From the NCBI GenBank assembly GCA_902472305.1, contig CABRNK010000004.1, forward strand, positions 62,001 through 126,000: DNA of 64,000 nt, written 5' to 3'. The position numbers and the translations under genes were made by a program. Source of the stretch: Hominenteromicrobium sp900549945 (GTDB taxonomy: Bacteria; Bacillota; Clostridia; Oscillospirales; Acutalibacteraceae). Below, piece by piece: positions 33,666 through 42,625 of the stretch (within the stretch, counting starts at the first letter, position 1; each line of letters starts with the position of its first letter). The notes under the pieces are model-generated. The model searched no databases, had not been told where the DNA came from, and saw only the letters and a list, made by a program, of their open reading frames with translations.

Positions 33666-34429
33666 TGGCAACGGCGTATGAAAAGGTTCAGCTCGCGCGC
33701 GGCAAGGGCCGTGCGACGGGGCTTTCGTTTATCCAGAATATTTTTACGGATTTCATCGAGCTGCACGGCGACCGCCGCTTTGCCGACGACCCGGCGATCG
33801 TCGGCGGCATTGCGCAGCTCGGCGGCCGCACCGTCACGGTCATCGCGATCGAAAAGGGCGGCGATACGCGCGATAAGGTCTACCGCAACTTCGGCTCCCC
33901 GAACCCTGAGGGCTACCGCAAGGCGCTGCGCCTGATGCATCAGGCGGAGAAATTCCGCCGCCCGGTCGTCTGCTTTGTCGATACCTCGGGCGCGTTCTGC
34001 GGCATCGGCGCGGAGGAACGCGGGCAGGGGCAGGCGATCGCCGAAAACCTCATCGAGATGATGGGCCTGAAAACGCCGGTGATCTCGGTGCTGATCGGCG
34101 AAGGCGGCTCCGGCGGCGCGCTGGCGCTCGCCGTGGCGGACCGCGTGTGGATCCTCGAAAACGCCGTGTATTCGGTCGTGTCGCCCGAGGGCTGCGCGAG
34201 CATCCTGTGGAAGGACGCGAAGCGCGCGAAGGACGCGGCGGAGTGCCTGCGGCTGACCGCGCAGGATATGGAGCAGCTCGGCGTCGTCGAGCAGGTCATC
34301 AGCGAGGAGGAAAAGGGCACGGTGTTCGCCCGCGTCAAGGCAATGCTCGAAACAGAGCTCGACGCCCTGTGCGAAAAGGACGGCGATACCCTGCTAAAGG
34401 AGCGCTACGCGCGGTTCAGGAAATACTGA
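33665..34429 (+). CDS. accA: Acetyl-CoA carboxylase carboxyltransferase, alpha subunit
   Basis: A 254-residue partner of AccD. Motifs include ELHGDRRFADD, FVDTSGAFCGIGAEERGQG and LIGEGGSGGALALAVADRV followed by SPEGCASILWKD. It lacks the longer N-terminal extension of the E. coli protein, as is usual for Clostridia. Last gene of the fab-acc operon, followed by an intrinsic terminator. Confidence 0.95.
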   Translation: MATAYEKVQLARGKGRATGLSFIQNIFTDFIELHGDRRFADDPAIVGGIAQLGGRTVTVIAIEKGGDTRDKVYRNFGSPNPEGYRKALRLMHQAEKFRRPVVCFVDTSGAFCGIGAEERGQGQAIAENLIEMMGLKTPVISVLIGEGGSGGALALAVADRVWILENAVYSVVSPEGCASILWKDAKRAKDAAECLRLTAQDMEQLGVVEQVISEEEKGTVFARVKAMLETELDALCEKDGDTLLKERYARFRKY

Positions 34430-34483
34430 GCCGGTGCGCTGAGACTGGAAGAAAACGGAAAATGCCCGTGAGGGCGTGTGTGC

Positions 34484-34513
34484 AGGGACCCGGAGTTATC
34501 CGGGTCCTTTTCT
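34484..34513 (+). terminator. Terminator of the fab-acc operon
   Basis: GGACCCGG (34486-34493) pairs with CCGGGTCC (34500-34507), loop AGTTAT, followed by TTTTCTG. Confidence 0.85.
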
Positions 34514-34584
34514 GTCTGTGCGGCGCTTTGTACGATTCATTTTGAAAAAATCGGGATAATGTGGATTGTTTACACAAAAGGAAA

Positions 34585-34613
34585 TTGCAAAAGCGAGGAA
34601 ATAGTGTTATTAT
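34585..34613 (+). promoter_or_regulatory. Promoter of the second AraC-type regulator
   Basis: TTGCAA (34585-34590) and TATTAT (34608-34613) are spaced by 17 bp. A perfect TATAAT at 34611 overlaps but would need a 20-bp spacer. Confidence 0.5.
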
Positions 34614-34645
34614 AATCTAAAATATATGGCGGGGATGTGGGCGGC

Positions 34646-36874
34646 GTGAAGCGGAGTTTTCTGAATCGATTGTTGATCACCTATACGATTTTGGTGTGCA
34701 GCCTGATCATGCTCATTTTTTCGGGCTTTGTCATCTCCCTGCAAAAGAGCCACGCCCAAAAGATCACGGATATGGACAACGAGACGCTTGCGGGCTATGC
34801 AGAGGCCTTTGACCGCACAATCGACGGCATGCGCCAGTTTGCAGGCAACCTGAAAAATATCGGCTCGCTGAATCTCTTTGCGTACAGCTCGAAGGAAAAG
34901 TATTACTGGCGCATGGCCGATCTATATAACGATTTGAAGCAGGCCAACGCGCTGCTCAGCAAAATGCCGTACAACATTTTGGTGCAGAAGCAGAACGACG
35001 ATACCGTGATCACAAACACCGGCTCGTCGAAAATCCACCGTTTTCTCGACAGCTTTCAGATGACGCTGAACGAATATCAGCAGATGGTGCAGCAGCTCGG
35101 CGACGGCCGAATCAATCAGGAGCGGATCATCATCACGGATACCGACCTGATCTATGTCACGCAGAAGGATTTGATCGATACGAAGATGATCTTCGTCTTG
35201 TATTCTTCTTTTCAGAATCTGGGGCTCGAGCAGGATGCGCTCCTGCCGATTTCTTTCTGCACCGATGACCCGCGTATCCTTGACCGGCGCACTGAAAATG
35301 CGGCGCCCGCTTTTTCAGAGACGGCGGAACAGCTCGGGAGCGCGGAGGTGCAGGAACTGAAGGCGGACGGAAAGGCCTATCAGGGCCTGACCTCTGCCTA
35401 CTACGACGTGGTGTTTTATTACCCGAGCGCCGACGTGATTATGACCGGCGAAATCTGGCGGCAGATTTTGGGCCTGCTGCTGGTTTCCGTGCTTGTCTGC
35501 GCGGTGGCCTGCTGCATGGTGGCCGTGTTCTCCGTGCGGCTTTACCGGCCGATCGAGCGCATCGTCAACACGCTTTTGTCTACGGGAGATCCCGGCGTCT
35601 CCGGAGAATCGAAGAACGAGCTCGACTACATGACGCGCCGCGTCGCGCAGATCCGGCAGGAAAACTGCTCGTTGGCCGCGCTGCTGGACGACAGCAGCCG
35701 CCTGCTCCGCGAAAAGGTGATCGGCGATATTCTGCGGGGGACGGAGAAGGCCGAAACACTGCCGGGGCTTTTAAAGCGGTGCGGCCTCGGCTGGGTTGAG
35801 GGGCCGTGCGCGGCGGTGCTGTTCGATTTCTCCGAGCTGCAGGGCGAGCACTGCCACGGCGAGGAGAAGATCACCGATCAGGTCATGGACATGCTGGACG
35901 AGCAGCTCGGCAAGGCATATGTTTTGCAGCGCGCCGTGCCGTCCGGCCTTGGGGAGAGCGTGTGCTATATCTTAAAGGACGCGCAGCCGGATGCGCTGAA
36001 GCGCCAGCTTCACGAGATTATCTTGGTGATCGATACGGCGTTTCAGATTCCACTGCACGCCTTTGTAGCGCCGGCCGCGTCCGGCGTGCGGGACCTGTAC
36101 GCCGCGTACCTGCTGCTGAGCCGGCTTTCGGAAAACTACCGGAAGCTGCCGATCAAAAACGTATACGACACGGCGGATCTCGCGCTGCTGGAAAATGAGA
36201 GCGCCGCATATTCGCTGAGCCTCGAGCTGCGCTTGGTGCAGGCCGTGGTACAGAACAGCCGGGCCGAGGCGGCGTCGCTGCTCCGCCGCGTATACACGGA
36301 GTACATCGCGCCGGCTTTTTCGGAAAAGCAGCCGAGAGAGGCGATGATCTTCGCGCTGGCACAGACGCTGCGCCGTGCCGCACAGCAGGCCGGTGTGGAG
36401 CTCTGCGGCGATGCGGAGGAGCTTCTGCGCCGCAGTAAGGCGCCGGAGGCGCTGTATCAGACGCTTGAGGCCCGTTTTCAGGAAATCATGGAGAGCACGG
36501 CGAGCGCTGTGCAGAGGAAGGAAACCGCTCTCAGAGAGGAGCTCGAGACGTATTTGCAGGAGAACCTTTCCCGGGATGTTTCGCTGCTCGACCTTGCCGA
36601 CTGCTTCCACCTTTCCCCGAATTACATGAGCGCTCTGTTTAAGTCGGCAACAGGGAGCAATTTTAAAGACTATCTCTCCCGCCTGCGCTGCGAGCGCGCC
36701 AAAGAGATTTTAGACGCGCAGCCGGATATCAAGCTGGCGCAGCTCGGCGAGCAGGTCGGTATTTTAAATGTGAATACGCTGATCCGCGTATTCAAGAAAT
36801 ACACGGGCGTTTCCCCGGGGCAGTACCAGCGCGGGCGGCAGGCTGAGCCTGCGGCAAAGCTGGGGGAAAACTGA
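34646..36874 (+). CDS. Membrane-anchored AraC-family regulator (YesN-like)
   Basis: A 742-residue one-component regulator with the same plan as the gene at 12143. A membrane helix (about 8-30) is followed by an external sensing domain of about 235 residues, a second helix (about 268-292, ILGLLLVSVLVCAVACCMVA) and a C-terminal AraC double helix-turn-helix (VSLLDLADCFHLSPNYMSAL, then LAQLGEQVGILNVNTLIRVF). It probably responds to an external compound and activates the operon that starts at 37125. The start is GTG 34646, about ten bases after GCGGGGA; GTG 34637 is a poorer alternative because the site abuts it. Confidence 0.88.
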   Translation: MKRSFLNRLLITYTILVCSLIMLIFSGFVISLQKSHAQKITDMDNETLAGYAEAFDRTIDGMRQFAGNLKNIGSLNLFAYSSKEKYYWRMADLYNDLKQANALLSKMPYNILVQKQNDDTVITNTGSSKIHRFLDSFQMTLNEYQQMVQQLGDGRINQERIIITDTDLIYVTQKDLIDTKMIFVLYSSFQNLGLEQDALLPISFCTDDPRILDRRTENAAPAFSETAEQLGSAEVQELKADGKAYQGLTSAYYDVVFYYPSADVIMTGEIWRQILGLLLVSVLVCAVACCMVAVFSVRLYRPIERIVNTLLSTGDPGVSGESKNELDYMTRRVAQIRQENCSLAALLDDSSRLLREKVIGDILRGTEKAETLPGLLKRCGLGWVEGPCAAVLFDFSELQGEHCHGEEKITDQVMDMLDEQLGKAYVLQRAVPSGLGESVCYILKDAQPDALKRQLHEIILVIDTAFQIPLHAFVAPAASGVRDLYAAYLLLSRLSENYRKLPIKNVYDTADLALLENESAAYSLSLELRLVQAVVQNSRAEAASLLRRVYTEYIAPAFSEKQPREAMIFALAQTLRRAAQQAGVELCGDAEELLRRSKAPEALYQTLEARFQEIMESTASAVQRKETALREELETYLQENLSRDVSLLDLADCFHLSPNYMSALFKSATGSNFKDYLSRLRCERAKEILDAQPDIKLAQLGEQVGILNVNTLIRVFKKYTGVSPGQYQRGRQAEPAAKLGEN

Positions 36875-36890
36875 ACAGCATGCGCGGGCA

Positions 36891-36938
36891 GGAAGCCTGC
36901 CGCCAATCCTTTGGAGGGGCGGCGGGCTTCCTTTTTTA
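36891..36938 (+). terminator. Intrinsic terminator after the AraC-type regulator
   Basis: GGAAGCCTGCCGCC pairs with GGCGGCGGGCTTCC (36891-36931, one wobble), followed by TTTTTT. It separates the regulator from the operon at 37125. Confidence 0.88.
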
Positions 36939-37065
36939 TATCCACCGGCCAAAGCGGCGGGGCCGTCAAAATCTACGGAAATTCACGTGAGCACAATTAA
37001 AATTCATAATTTTTAGATATTTGATCGATAATATATCCAAAAAATACAATGATAACTATTGAAAA

Positions 37066-37095
37066 TTGACTGTTTTGCTTGTCCGGTGCTATACT
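37066..37095 (+). promoter_or_regulatory. Promoter of the nine-gene transport and redox operon
   Basis: TTGACT (37066-37071) and TATACT (37090-37095) are spaced by 18 bp. The AT-rich DNA just upstream contains ATATT-TGATCGAT-AATAT (about 37019-37035), a possible site for the AraC-type regulator. Confidence 0.7.
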
Positions 37096-37124
37096 GGGGC
37101 CATCGAAAACGAAATGAGGGTGTG

Positions 37125-38078
37125 ATGAAGATGGCCGCAAAGCAAGCGCGCGGCAAGCCGGGAGAATCCCGCTTCCGCAAATTTTCGAGGTACTTCAGCA
37201 GGGAGTACGACCTGTATCTGATGCTGGTGCCGGTGGTGCTTTTCTACATTCTGTTTGCCTATAAGCCGATGACCGGGCTTGTCATCGCCTTTAAGGACTA
37301 CAGTCCGTTCAAGGGCGTGTGGGACAGCCCTTGGGTCGGGCTCCAGTATTTTGAGGAGTTCTTTTCCTCCCAGTTTGCGTGGCGCGTCATCCGCAATACG
37401 CTGACCATCAGCCTAACAAACCTTGTGTTCGGCTTTCCGGCACCGATCCTTCTGGCGCTGCTGCTCAACGAGCTTTCCTCCCGGAAGTTCCAGAAGGCGG
37501 TGCAGACGGTAACCTACGTCCCGCATTTCATCTCCGCCGTCGTCGTATGCGGCATTGTCATCAATTTTCTTTCACCGACCAGCGGCGTGGTAAACGCCGT
37601 TTTAGAGGCCTTTGGGCAGGAGCCCGTCTACTTTCTGGCGCAGCCCGGTTTTTTTGTCGTCATTTACACGCTGATGAGCATTTGGAAAAGCACGGGCTAT
37701 GGCTCGATCGTCTACATCGCGGCGCTCACCTCGATCCCGCAGGATCTGTACGAGGCGGCGCAGGCTGACGGTGCGGGCCGGTGGCGGCAGTTTGTCCATG
37801 TTACGCTGCCGGGCCTTTTGCCCACGATCACGATCATGCTGTTAATCCAGCTCGGCGGTATCCTGAACGTGGGGTACGAATCCATCATTCTGCTCTACAA
37901 TCCCGGGATCTACGAGACGGCCGACGTAATCAATTCCTATGTCTACCGCACCGGCATTCTGGAGGGGCGTTACGATTATGCGACCGCGGTCGGCCTGTTT
38001 AACTCGGCGGTGGCGCTTGTGCTCGTGCTCGGCGCGAACAAGCTCTCGAACAAGCTGACGGAAACCGGATTGTGGTGA
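37125..38078 (+). CDS. ABC sugar importer permease, LplB type
   Basis: A 317-residue permease with six membrane helices and the EAA loop LYEAAQADGAGRWRQFVHVT. The ending ANKLSNKLTETGLW is typical of LplB/YteP proteins. The start is ATG 37125 behind GAGGGTG; the longest frame would begin at 37059 inside the promoter. First gene of the nine-gene operon; paired with the LplC-type gene 12 bp downstream and the lipoprotein after it. The ATPase is not encoded here. Confidence 0.92.
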   Translation: MKMAAKQARGKPGESRFRKFSRYFSREYDLYLMLVPVVLFYILFAYKPMTGLVIAFKDYSPFKGVWDSPWVGLQYFEEFFSSQFAWRVIRNTLTISLTNLVFGFPAPILLALLLNELSSRKFQKAVQTVTYVPHFISAVVVCGIVINFLSPTSGVVNAVLEAFGQEPVYFLAQPGFFVVIYTLMSIWKSTGYGSIVYIAALTSIPQDLYEAAQADGAGRWRQFVHVTLPGLLPTITIMLLIQLGGILNVGYESIILLYNPGIYETADVINSYVYRTGILEGRYDYATAVGLFNSAVALVLVLGANKLSNKLTETGLW

Positions 38079-38090
38079 GGGGGAAAAACG

Positions 38091-38954
38091 ATGAAACGAA
38101 CAAAGGGCGAGCTTGTATTCAACGCATTCAACATCACGGCGCTGGCGCTGACGATTCCCGTCACGCTCTATCCGTTTTATTACACACTGATCGCGTCCCT
38201 CAGCGACGGCTCGCAGATCGTTCAGGGCAATGTAATCCTGTTTCCAAAGGGTTTCAACCTCGATTCCTACCGGATGATTTCGACGATCGATCATTTTTGG
38301 GCGTCCTATGGAAACACACTGTTTTACACGTTTTTCGGGACGCTCGCGAGCCTCGCCATCATGTCAATGGGCGCTTACGCGCTCTCCCGCAGGCGGCTCA
38401 AGGGGCGCAGGGTCATTGGCATGATGATTTCCTTTACCATGTGGTTCAATGCCGGCATCATCCCGTTTTACCTGAATATGGATGATTTGAATCTGCTGGA
38501 CAGCCGGCTCGGCATCATCTTCGGTTTTGCCTGCTCTGCATTTTACATCATTATCATGCGCAGCTATTTTGAGGGGCTGCCGCAGGAGCTGGAGGAATCG
38601 GCAAAGATCGACGGGCTCTCGAATTTCGGCATTTTCCTGCGGATCATGCTGCCGCTTTCCACGCCGATGCTGGCCACGATCACGCTGTACTGCGCGGTGG
38701 ACCGCTGGAACGGGTATTTCTGGGCGATGATCATGCTGAAGGACATCGATAAAATCCCGCTGCAAGTGCTGCTGAAGAAGCTGATCGTTGAAAATCAGGT
38801 TCTCGCCTCCGTCGATAACGGCGGTGTCAACTATGCGCGGGAGGGCATGATTTACGCGATCGTCATTGTCGCGATTCTGCCGATCATTCTATTCTATCCG
38901 TTTGTGCAGCGCTTTTTCGTCAAGGGTCTGACGGTGGGCGCCGTCAAAGGATAA
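38091..38954 (+). CDS. ABC sugar importer permease, LplC type
   Basis: A 287-residue permease. The EAA loop reads LEESAKIDGLSNFGIFLRIM, and it ends FVKGLTVGAVKG like its homologue at 9951. It has six predicted helices. Ribosome site GAGGGGG lies seven bases before the ATG. It works with the permease upstream and the binding lipoprotein downstream to import a compound that the following enzymes would process. Confidence 0.92.
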   Translation: MKRTKGELVFNAFNITALALTIPVTLYPFYYTLIASLSDGSQIVQGNVILFPKGFNLDSYRMISTIDHFWASYGNTLFYTFFGTLASLAIMSMGAYALSRRRLKGRRVIGMMISFTMWFNAGIIPFYLNMDDLNLLDSRLGIIFGFACSAFYIIIMRSYFEGLPQELEESAKIDGLSNFGIFLRIMLPLSTPMLATITLYCAVDRWNGYFWAMIMLKDIDKIPLQVLLKKLIVENQVLASVDNGGVNYAREGMIYAIVIVAILPIILFYPFVQRFFVKGLTVGAVKG

Positions 38955-39012
38955 CGGCTGAGGTGGCTTCAATTCAGAGGAATTGAAAATATACACAGAA
39001 AGGACTAGGACT

Positions 39013-40638
39013 ATGAAGAAGAATTTTTTGCGGGGCCTGACACTGGCGGCCGCGGCGGCAATGCTGCTGACGGCGTGCAGCGGCGGAGCAGGAAACGGGC
39101 AGACAGGAAGCACGGCGGGTAATTCGGAGGCTTCTGTCTCCAGTACGGCGGCGCAGGACCAGACGTACCTGTGCAGTGCGGAGCCGCTGGAGCTGACGGC
39201 GCACATCCATTGGGGCAATGTCTATGTGCTCAGCGATAAATGGACGGTGACGCAGAAAGCGGCAGAAATGACGAACGTCTCGCTGAAGGGCACGGCCTCG
39301 CCGATGGAGACCGATTCCACCGAGGCGTTTAACCTGATGATTGCCGGGCAGGATATCCCCGACCTTGTGGGCGGCAACCGCGATCTGATCAACCAGTACG
39401 GCATGGAGGGGGCCTTTATGCCGCTCAACGATCTGATCGAGGAATATGCGCCGGACTTCAAGAAGATTCTCGACGAAAATCCGGATATCCGCGGCGCGAT
39501 AACAGCGGCGGATGGCAATATCTACCAGATTCCGTTCGTGTATGAAAGCCTCGTTTCGGAGGCGTGGTTCATCCGGCAGGACTGGCTGGATAAGGTCGGC
39601 ATGGAGGCCCCGGAAACGGTGGAGGAACTGCACGACGTTTTGACGGCCTTTGTCAATGAGGATCCGAATGGAAACGGCCGCAAGGACGAGGTGGGATATT
39701 TCACCCGCCTCGGCAATACGGACAACGTGCTCAAGGGCCTGCTCTCGCTGTTCGGCGTTCAGGATGCGTGGCACACAGATGCGCAGGGCCGCGTTCAGAT
39801 CGGCCTGTACACGCAGGAATATAAGGACGCGATCAAAAGCGTCAGCCAGTGGTACGCGGAGGGGCTGATCGACCCGGAGATCTTCACGCGCGGCGGCAAT
39901 GCGCGCGACATCCTTTTCCCGGAGAACAACGGCGGCGTAATTCACGACTGGATTCCCTCGACCACCGGATACAACGAGAAGATGCAGGAGAGCGTTCCGG
40001 GCTTCAGCATCGTCGGTATTCTGCCGCCGACCGATTCGAACGGCGACCAGTGGGAGGTTGAGGCCCGCGCGAAACTGAGCGGTGCCGGCTGGGCCATCGG
40101 TGCGGAGAACGCGCACCCAGAGGAGACCATGCGCTACATGAACTTCTGGTGGACGGAGGCCGGCAGACGCCTGCAAACCTACGGCATTGAGGGCGATACC
40201 TATACGATGGAAAACGGCGAGCCGGTTTACACGGAAAAGGTGCTCGGCGCGACGAACCCCATCAACGACTATATGCGGCAGATCGGCGGGCAGATCGAGG
40301 ACATGGCGAGCCTGCACGACAATTCGTACGAGCGCTTCATGTCCGACGAGGAGGGAATCCGCGTGACGGAAATGTACGAATCCTCCGGCCTTGTCAATAA
40401 GATGAACGTAAAGCTGCCGGCCGTCAGCTTCACGGAGGAGGAGCTCGATGTGGTCAACTCCAAATGGCAGCCGTGCCGCAACTACATGCTCGAGCAGCTT
40501 CAGAAATGGACGTTTGACGGAAGCGGCATCGATGCGGAGTTCGACGGCTATATGGAAACGCTGAAATCCATGGGGATTGAGGACGTCATACAGGCTTACC
40601 AGAGTGCGTATGACCGCCTGATGTCGGCCGCCGGATAA
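39013..40638 (+). CDS. ABC importer solute-binding lipoprotein
   Basis: A 541-residue lipoprotein: signal MKKNFLRGLTLAAAAAMLL and lipobox LLTAC, with the lipidated cysteine near residue 22, then a serine/glycine-rich tether. The mature domain is a large family-1 binding protein (RQDWLDKVGMEAPETVEEL is a typical stretch). It includes DPNGNGRKDEVGY, an EF-hand-like calcium-binding loop seen in many of these proteins. The start is ATG 39013; an ATG ten codons earlier is less well placed. The ligand is probably a glycoside or oligosaccharide. Confidence 0.92.
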   Translation: MKKNFLRGLTLAAAAAMLLTACSGGAGNGQTGSTAGNSEASVSSTAAQDQTYLCSAEPLELTAHIHWGNVYVLSDKWTVTQKAAEMTNVSLKGTASPMETDSTEAFNLMIAGQDIPDLVGGNRDLINQYGMEGAFMPLNDLIEEYAPDFKKILDENPDIRGAITAADGNIYQIPFVYESLVSEAWFIRQDWLDKVGMEAPETVEELHDVLTAFVNEDPNGNGRKDEVGYFTRLGNTDNVLKGLLSLFGVQDAWHTDAQGRVQIGLYTQEYKDAIKSVSQWYAEGLIDPEIFTRGGNARDILFPENNGGVIHDWIPSTTGYNEKMQESVPGFSIVGILPPTDSNGDQWEVEARAKLSGAGWAIGAENAHPEETMRYMNFWWTEAGRRLQTYGIEGDTYTMENGEPVYTEKVLGATNPINDYMRQIGGQIEDMASLHDNSYERFMSDEEGIRVTEMYESSGLVNKMNVKLPAVSFTEEELDVVNSKWQPCRNYMLEQLQKWTFDGSGIDAEFDGYMETLKSMGIEDVIQAYQSAYDRLMSAAG

Positions 40639-40731
40639 GAAAAAAGCACAGAAAAGGCAGTCCGGCGGGGCAGGCCGCGGAAAGCGGGTTCGCCCCGCCG
40701 GAAAATTCTGATAGAAACGGAGGTGCCGGCA

Positions 40732-41742
40732 ATGAAAGGGTGCTTTATGGGGGCGCGTGGGTCGAATCGCATCGACTTCGTATTTGCGGACGGACGAAAG
40801 GAAAGGTTTGCGCAAAGGCTCGAGCTGTGCCCGGCGGTGATCCATGCGGACAATATGGAGGAACACCGGGCGTTTCTGCGGGAGACGGAGGTAATCCTCT
40901 GCACGTGGGATATGCTGCCGCTGACAGAGCGAGAATTGGAGGAGTATTTTCCGGCGCTGAAGCTGGTTTTGTATGCGGCGGGCTCGGTCCAGTATTTTGC
41001 GCGGCCTTTCCTGAGCCGCGGTGCGCGCATTTGCAGCGCGTGGGGAAGCATGTGCTACCCGGTCGCACAGTTCACGGTGAGCTGCATCGTTCTCGCGAAT
41101 AAGGGTGCGTTCCACGCCGCGCGGCTTGCGGAACAGGGCCGCCACGCGCAGGGGCATGCACTGGCGACGGAGCACTACCCCGGCAGCTATTCGGGGACGA
41201 AGGTCGGCGTCCTCGGCGCCGGGAAGATCGGCAGCCTTGTGATCCGCGCGCTCCGGCAGCTCGGCGTGGAAGTCCTGCTGTTCGACCCGTTCTGCAGCGC
41301 GGCGCGGGCGGAGCAGCTCGGCGCGTCGCTGTGCAGCTTGGAGACGGTTTTCCGGGAATGCCAGACGGTTTCCAACCATCTGGCGGACAACGCGCGGACG
41401 CGGGGCATACTCGACTACCGGCTGTTTTCCGCCATGCGGCCGGATGCGGCCTTTATCAACACCGGGCGCGGCGCGCAGGTGATAGAGCCGGATCTCGTGC
41501 GCGCGCTGGAGGAGGAGCCGGGCAGGCTCGCGGTGCTCGACGTCACCTGGCCGGAGCCGGTGGAGGCGGGCCACGCGTTCCTGCGGCTGCCGAATGTGGT
41601 TCTGTTTCCGCACATCGCCGGGTATGCGCGGCGCGAGGTGCTGCGCATGCCGGATGCAATGCTCGAGGAGCTCTCGCGGTATCTGCGCGGCGAGCCGCTG
41701 CAATTTGAGGTGACGGCAGACATGCTGGACACCATGGCATAG
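40732..41742 (+). CDS. D-isomer-specific 2-hydroxyacid dehydrogenase family protein
   Basis: A 336-residue NAD-dependent oxidoreductase of the GhrA/SerA-like family. The Rossmann motif is VGVLGAGKIGSLVIRALRQL. The catalytic Arg is in NTGRGAQVIEPDLV, the Glu in VLDVTWPEPV and the His in LFPHIAGYAR, so all three active-site residues are present. It would reduce a 2-keto acid or a related keto compound. The start is ATG 40732, nine bases after GGAGG. Fourth gene of the operon, first enzyme after the importer. Confidence 0.88.
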   Translation: MKGCFMGARGSNRIDFVFADGRKERFAQRLELCPAVIHADNMEEHRAFLRETEVILCTWDMLPLTERELEEYFPALKLVLYAAGSVQYFARPFLSRGARICSAWGSMCYPVAQFTVSCIVLANKGAFHAARLAEQGRHAQGHALATEHYPGSYSGTKVGVLGAGKIGSLVIRALRQLGVEVLLFDPFCSAARAEQLGASLCSLETVFRECQTVSNHLADNARTRGILDYRLFSAMRPDAAFINTGRGAQVIEPDLVRALEEEPGRLAVLDVTWPEPVEAGHAFLRLPNVVLFPHIAGYARREVLRMPDAMLEELSRYLRGEPLQFEVTADMLDTMA

Positions 41743-41757
41743 AAAGGAAAATAAACG

Positions 41758-42579
41758 ATGAAACGATCATTTACTACGCTGGGCTGCCCGGATTGGAGCT
41801 TTGACCGCATTTTGAAGGAAGCCGGACGAATGGGCTATACAGGGGTGGAGATCCGTGGTATCGACGGTGTGATGCGCGCCGAAGAAATCCCGCTGTTTTT
41901 CCCGGAGAATCTGGAGCAAACCCGCGCGTACATCCGTGCGCACGGCTTGGAGCTGGTCGGCTTCGGCACCTCCGCAGCTTTTCACGATGCGGAGCGGGCG
42001 GCGGCCGGTTTGGACGAGGGGAAAAAAGCGATAGACGTCTGTGCCGCCGCAGGCATACCGTTCATCCGCGTGTTCGGGGATCAGATCCCGGATGCCGCTG
42101 CCGCTGCGGAAACCGTTGAGGCGGTCGGCCGGGCGATCGCGCAGCTCTGCGCGTATGCGGCGGGCAAGGGTGTGGACGTCCTGCTGGAGATCCACGGGGA
42201 TTTCAACACGGTCGAGGCCGTGTCGGGCGTGATCCGCATCTGCGGGCAGTACAGCAGCTTTGGGATTCTCTGGGACGTCGAGCACAGCGACCGCGCGTAC
42301 GGGGACGGCTGGCGGGCGTTTTACGATGTGATCCGGCCCTATGTGCGGCACACGCATTTCAAAGATCACATCCGCAATGCGGACGGTACCTTTACGCTGT
42401 GCCTGCCGGGCGAGGGGGACATCCCCTTGCTGGAAATCGCCGCTGCCCTGCGAAAGGACGGATACAGCGGCTATTACTCGCTGGAATGGGAGAAAAAATG
42501 GCACCCGGAGCTGCCGGAGCCGGAAGAGGCGCTGGCCGCTTACCGGGTACTGATGGATCGGGCGGAGCAGGCGCTGTGA
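41758..42579 (+). CDS. Sugar phosphate isomerase/epimerase-family TIM barrel
   Basis: A 273-residue AP-endonuclease-2/xylose-isomerase-like barrel. Probable metal ligands are visible in order: Glu in LLEIHGDFN, Asp/Glu in LWDVEHSDR, His in VRHTHFKDH, and Glu in YSLEWEKKW. Proteins of this type isomerise or epimerise sugars; close relatives dehydrate or eliminate from 3-keto-sugars in glycoside and inositol pathways. It precedes a Gfo/Idh oxidoreductase, a common pairing in oxidation-elimination routes. The substrate is not determined. Confidence 0.88.
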   Translation: MKRSFTTLGCPDWSFDRILKEAGRMGYTGVEIRGIDGVMRAEEIPLFFPENLEQTRAYIRAHGLELVGFGTSAAFHDAERAAAGLDEGKKAIDVCAAAGIPFIRVFGDQIPDAAAAAETVEAVGRAIAQLCAYAAGKGVDVLLEIHGDFNTVEAVSGVIRICGQYSSFGILWDVEHSDRAYGDGWRAFYDVIRPYVRHTHFKDHIRNADGTFTLCLPGEGDIPLLEIAAALRKDGYSGYYSLEWEKKWHPELPEPEEALAAYRVLMDRAEQAL

Positions 42580-42625
42580 AGCGCCGCGGCGGATGAAAGC
42601 CGATAAGGCAGAAAGGATTTATGCA

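Noticed and set aside
38974..41703. A 909-codon open frame on the minus strand
   Set aside because: It covers the solute-binding protein and dehydrogenase genes in antisense, with no ribosome site or family motif.
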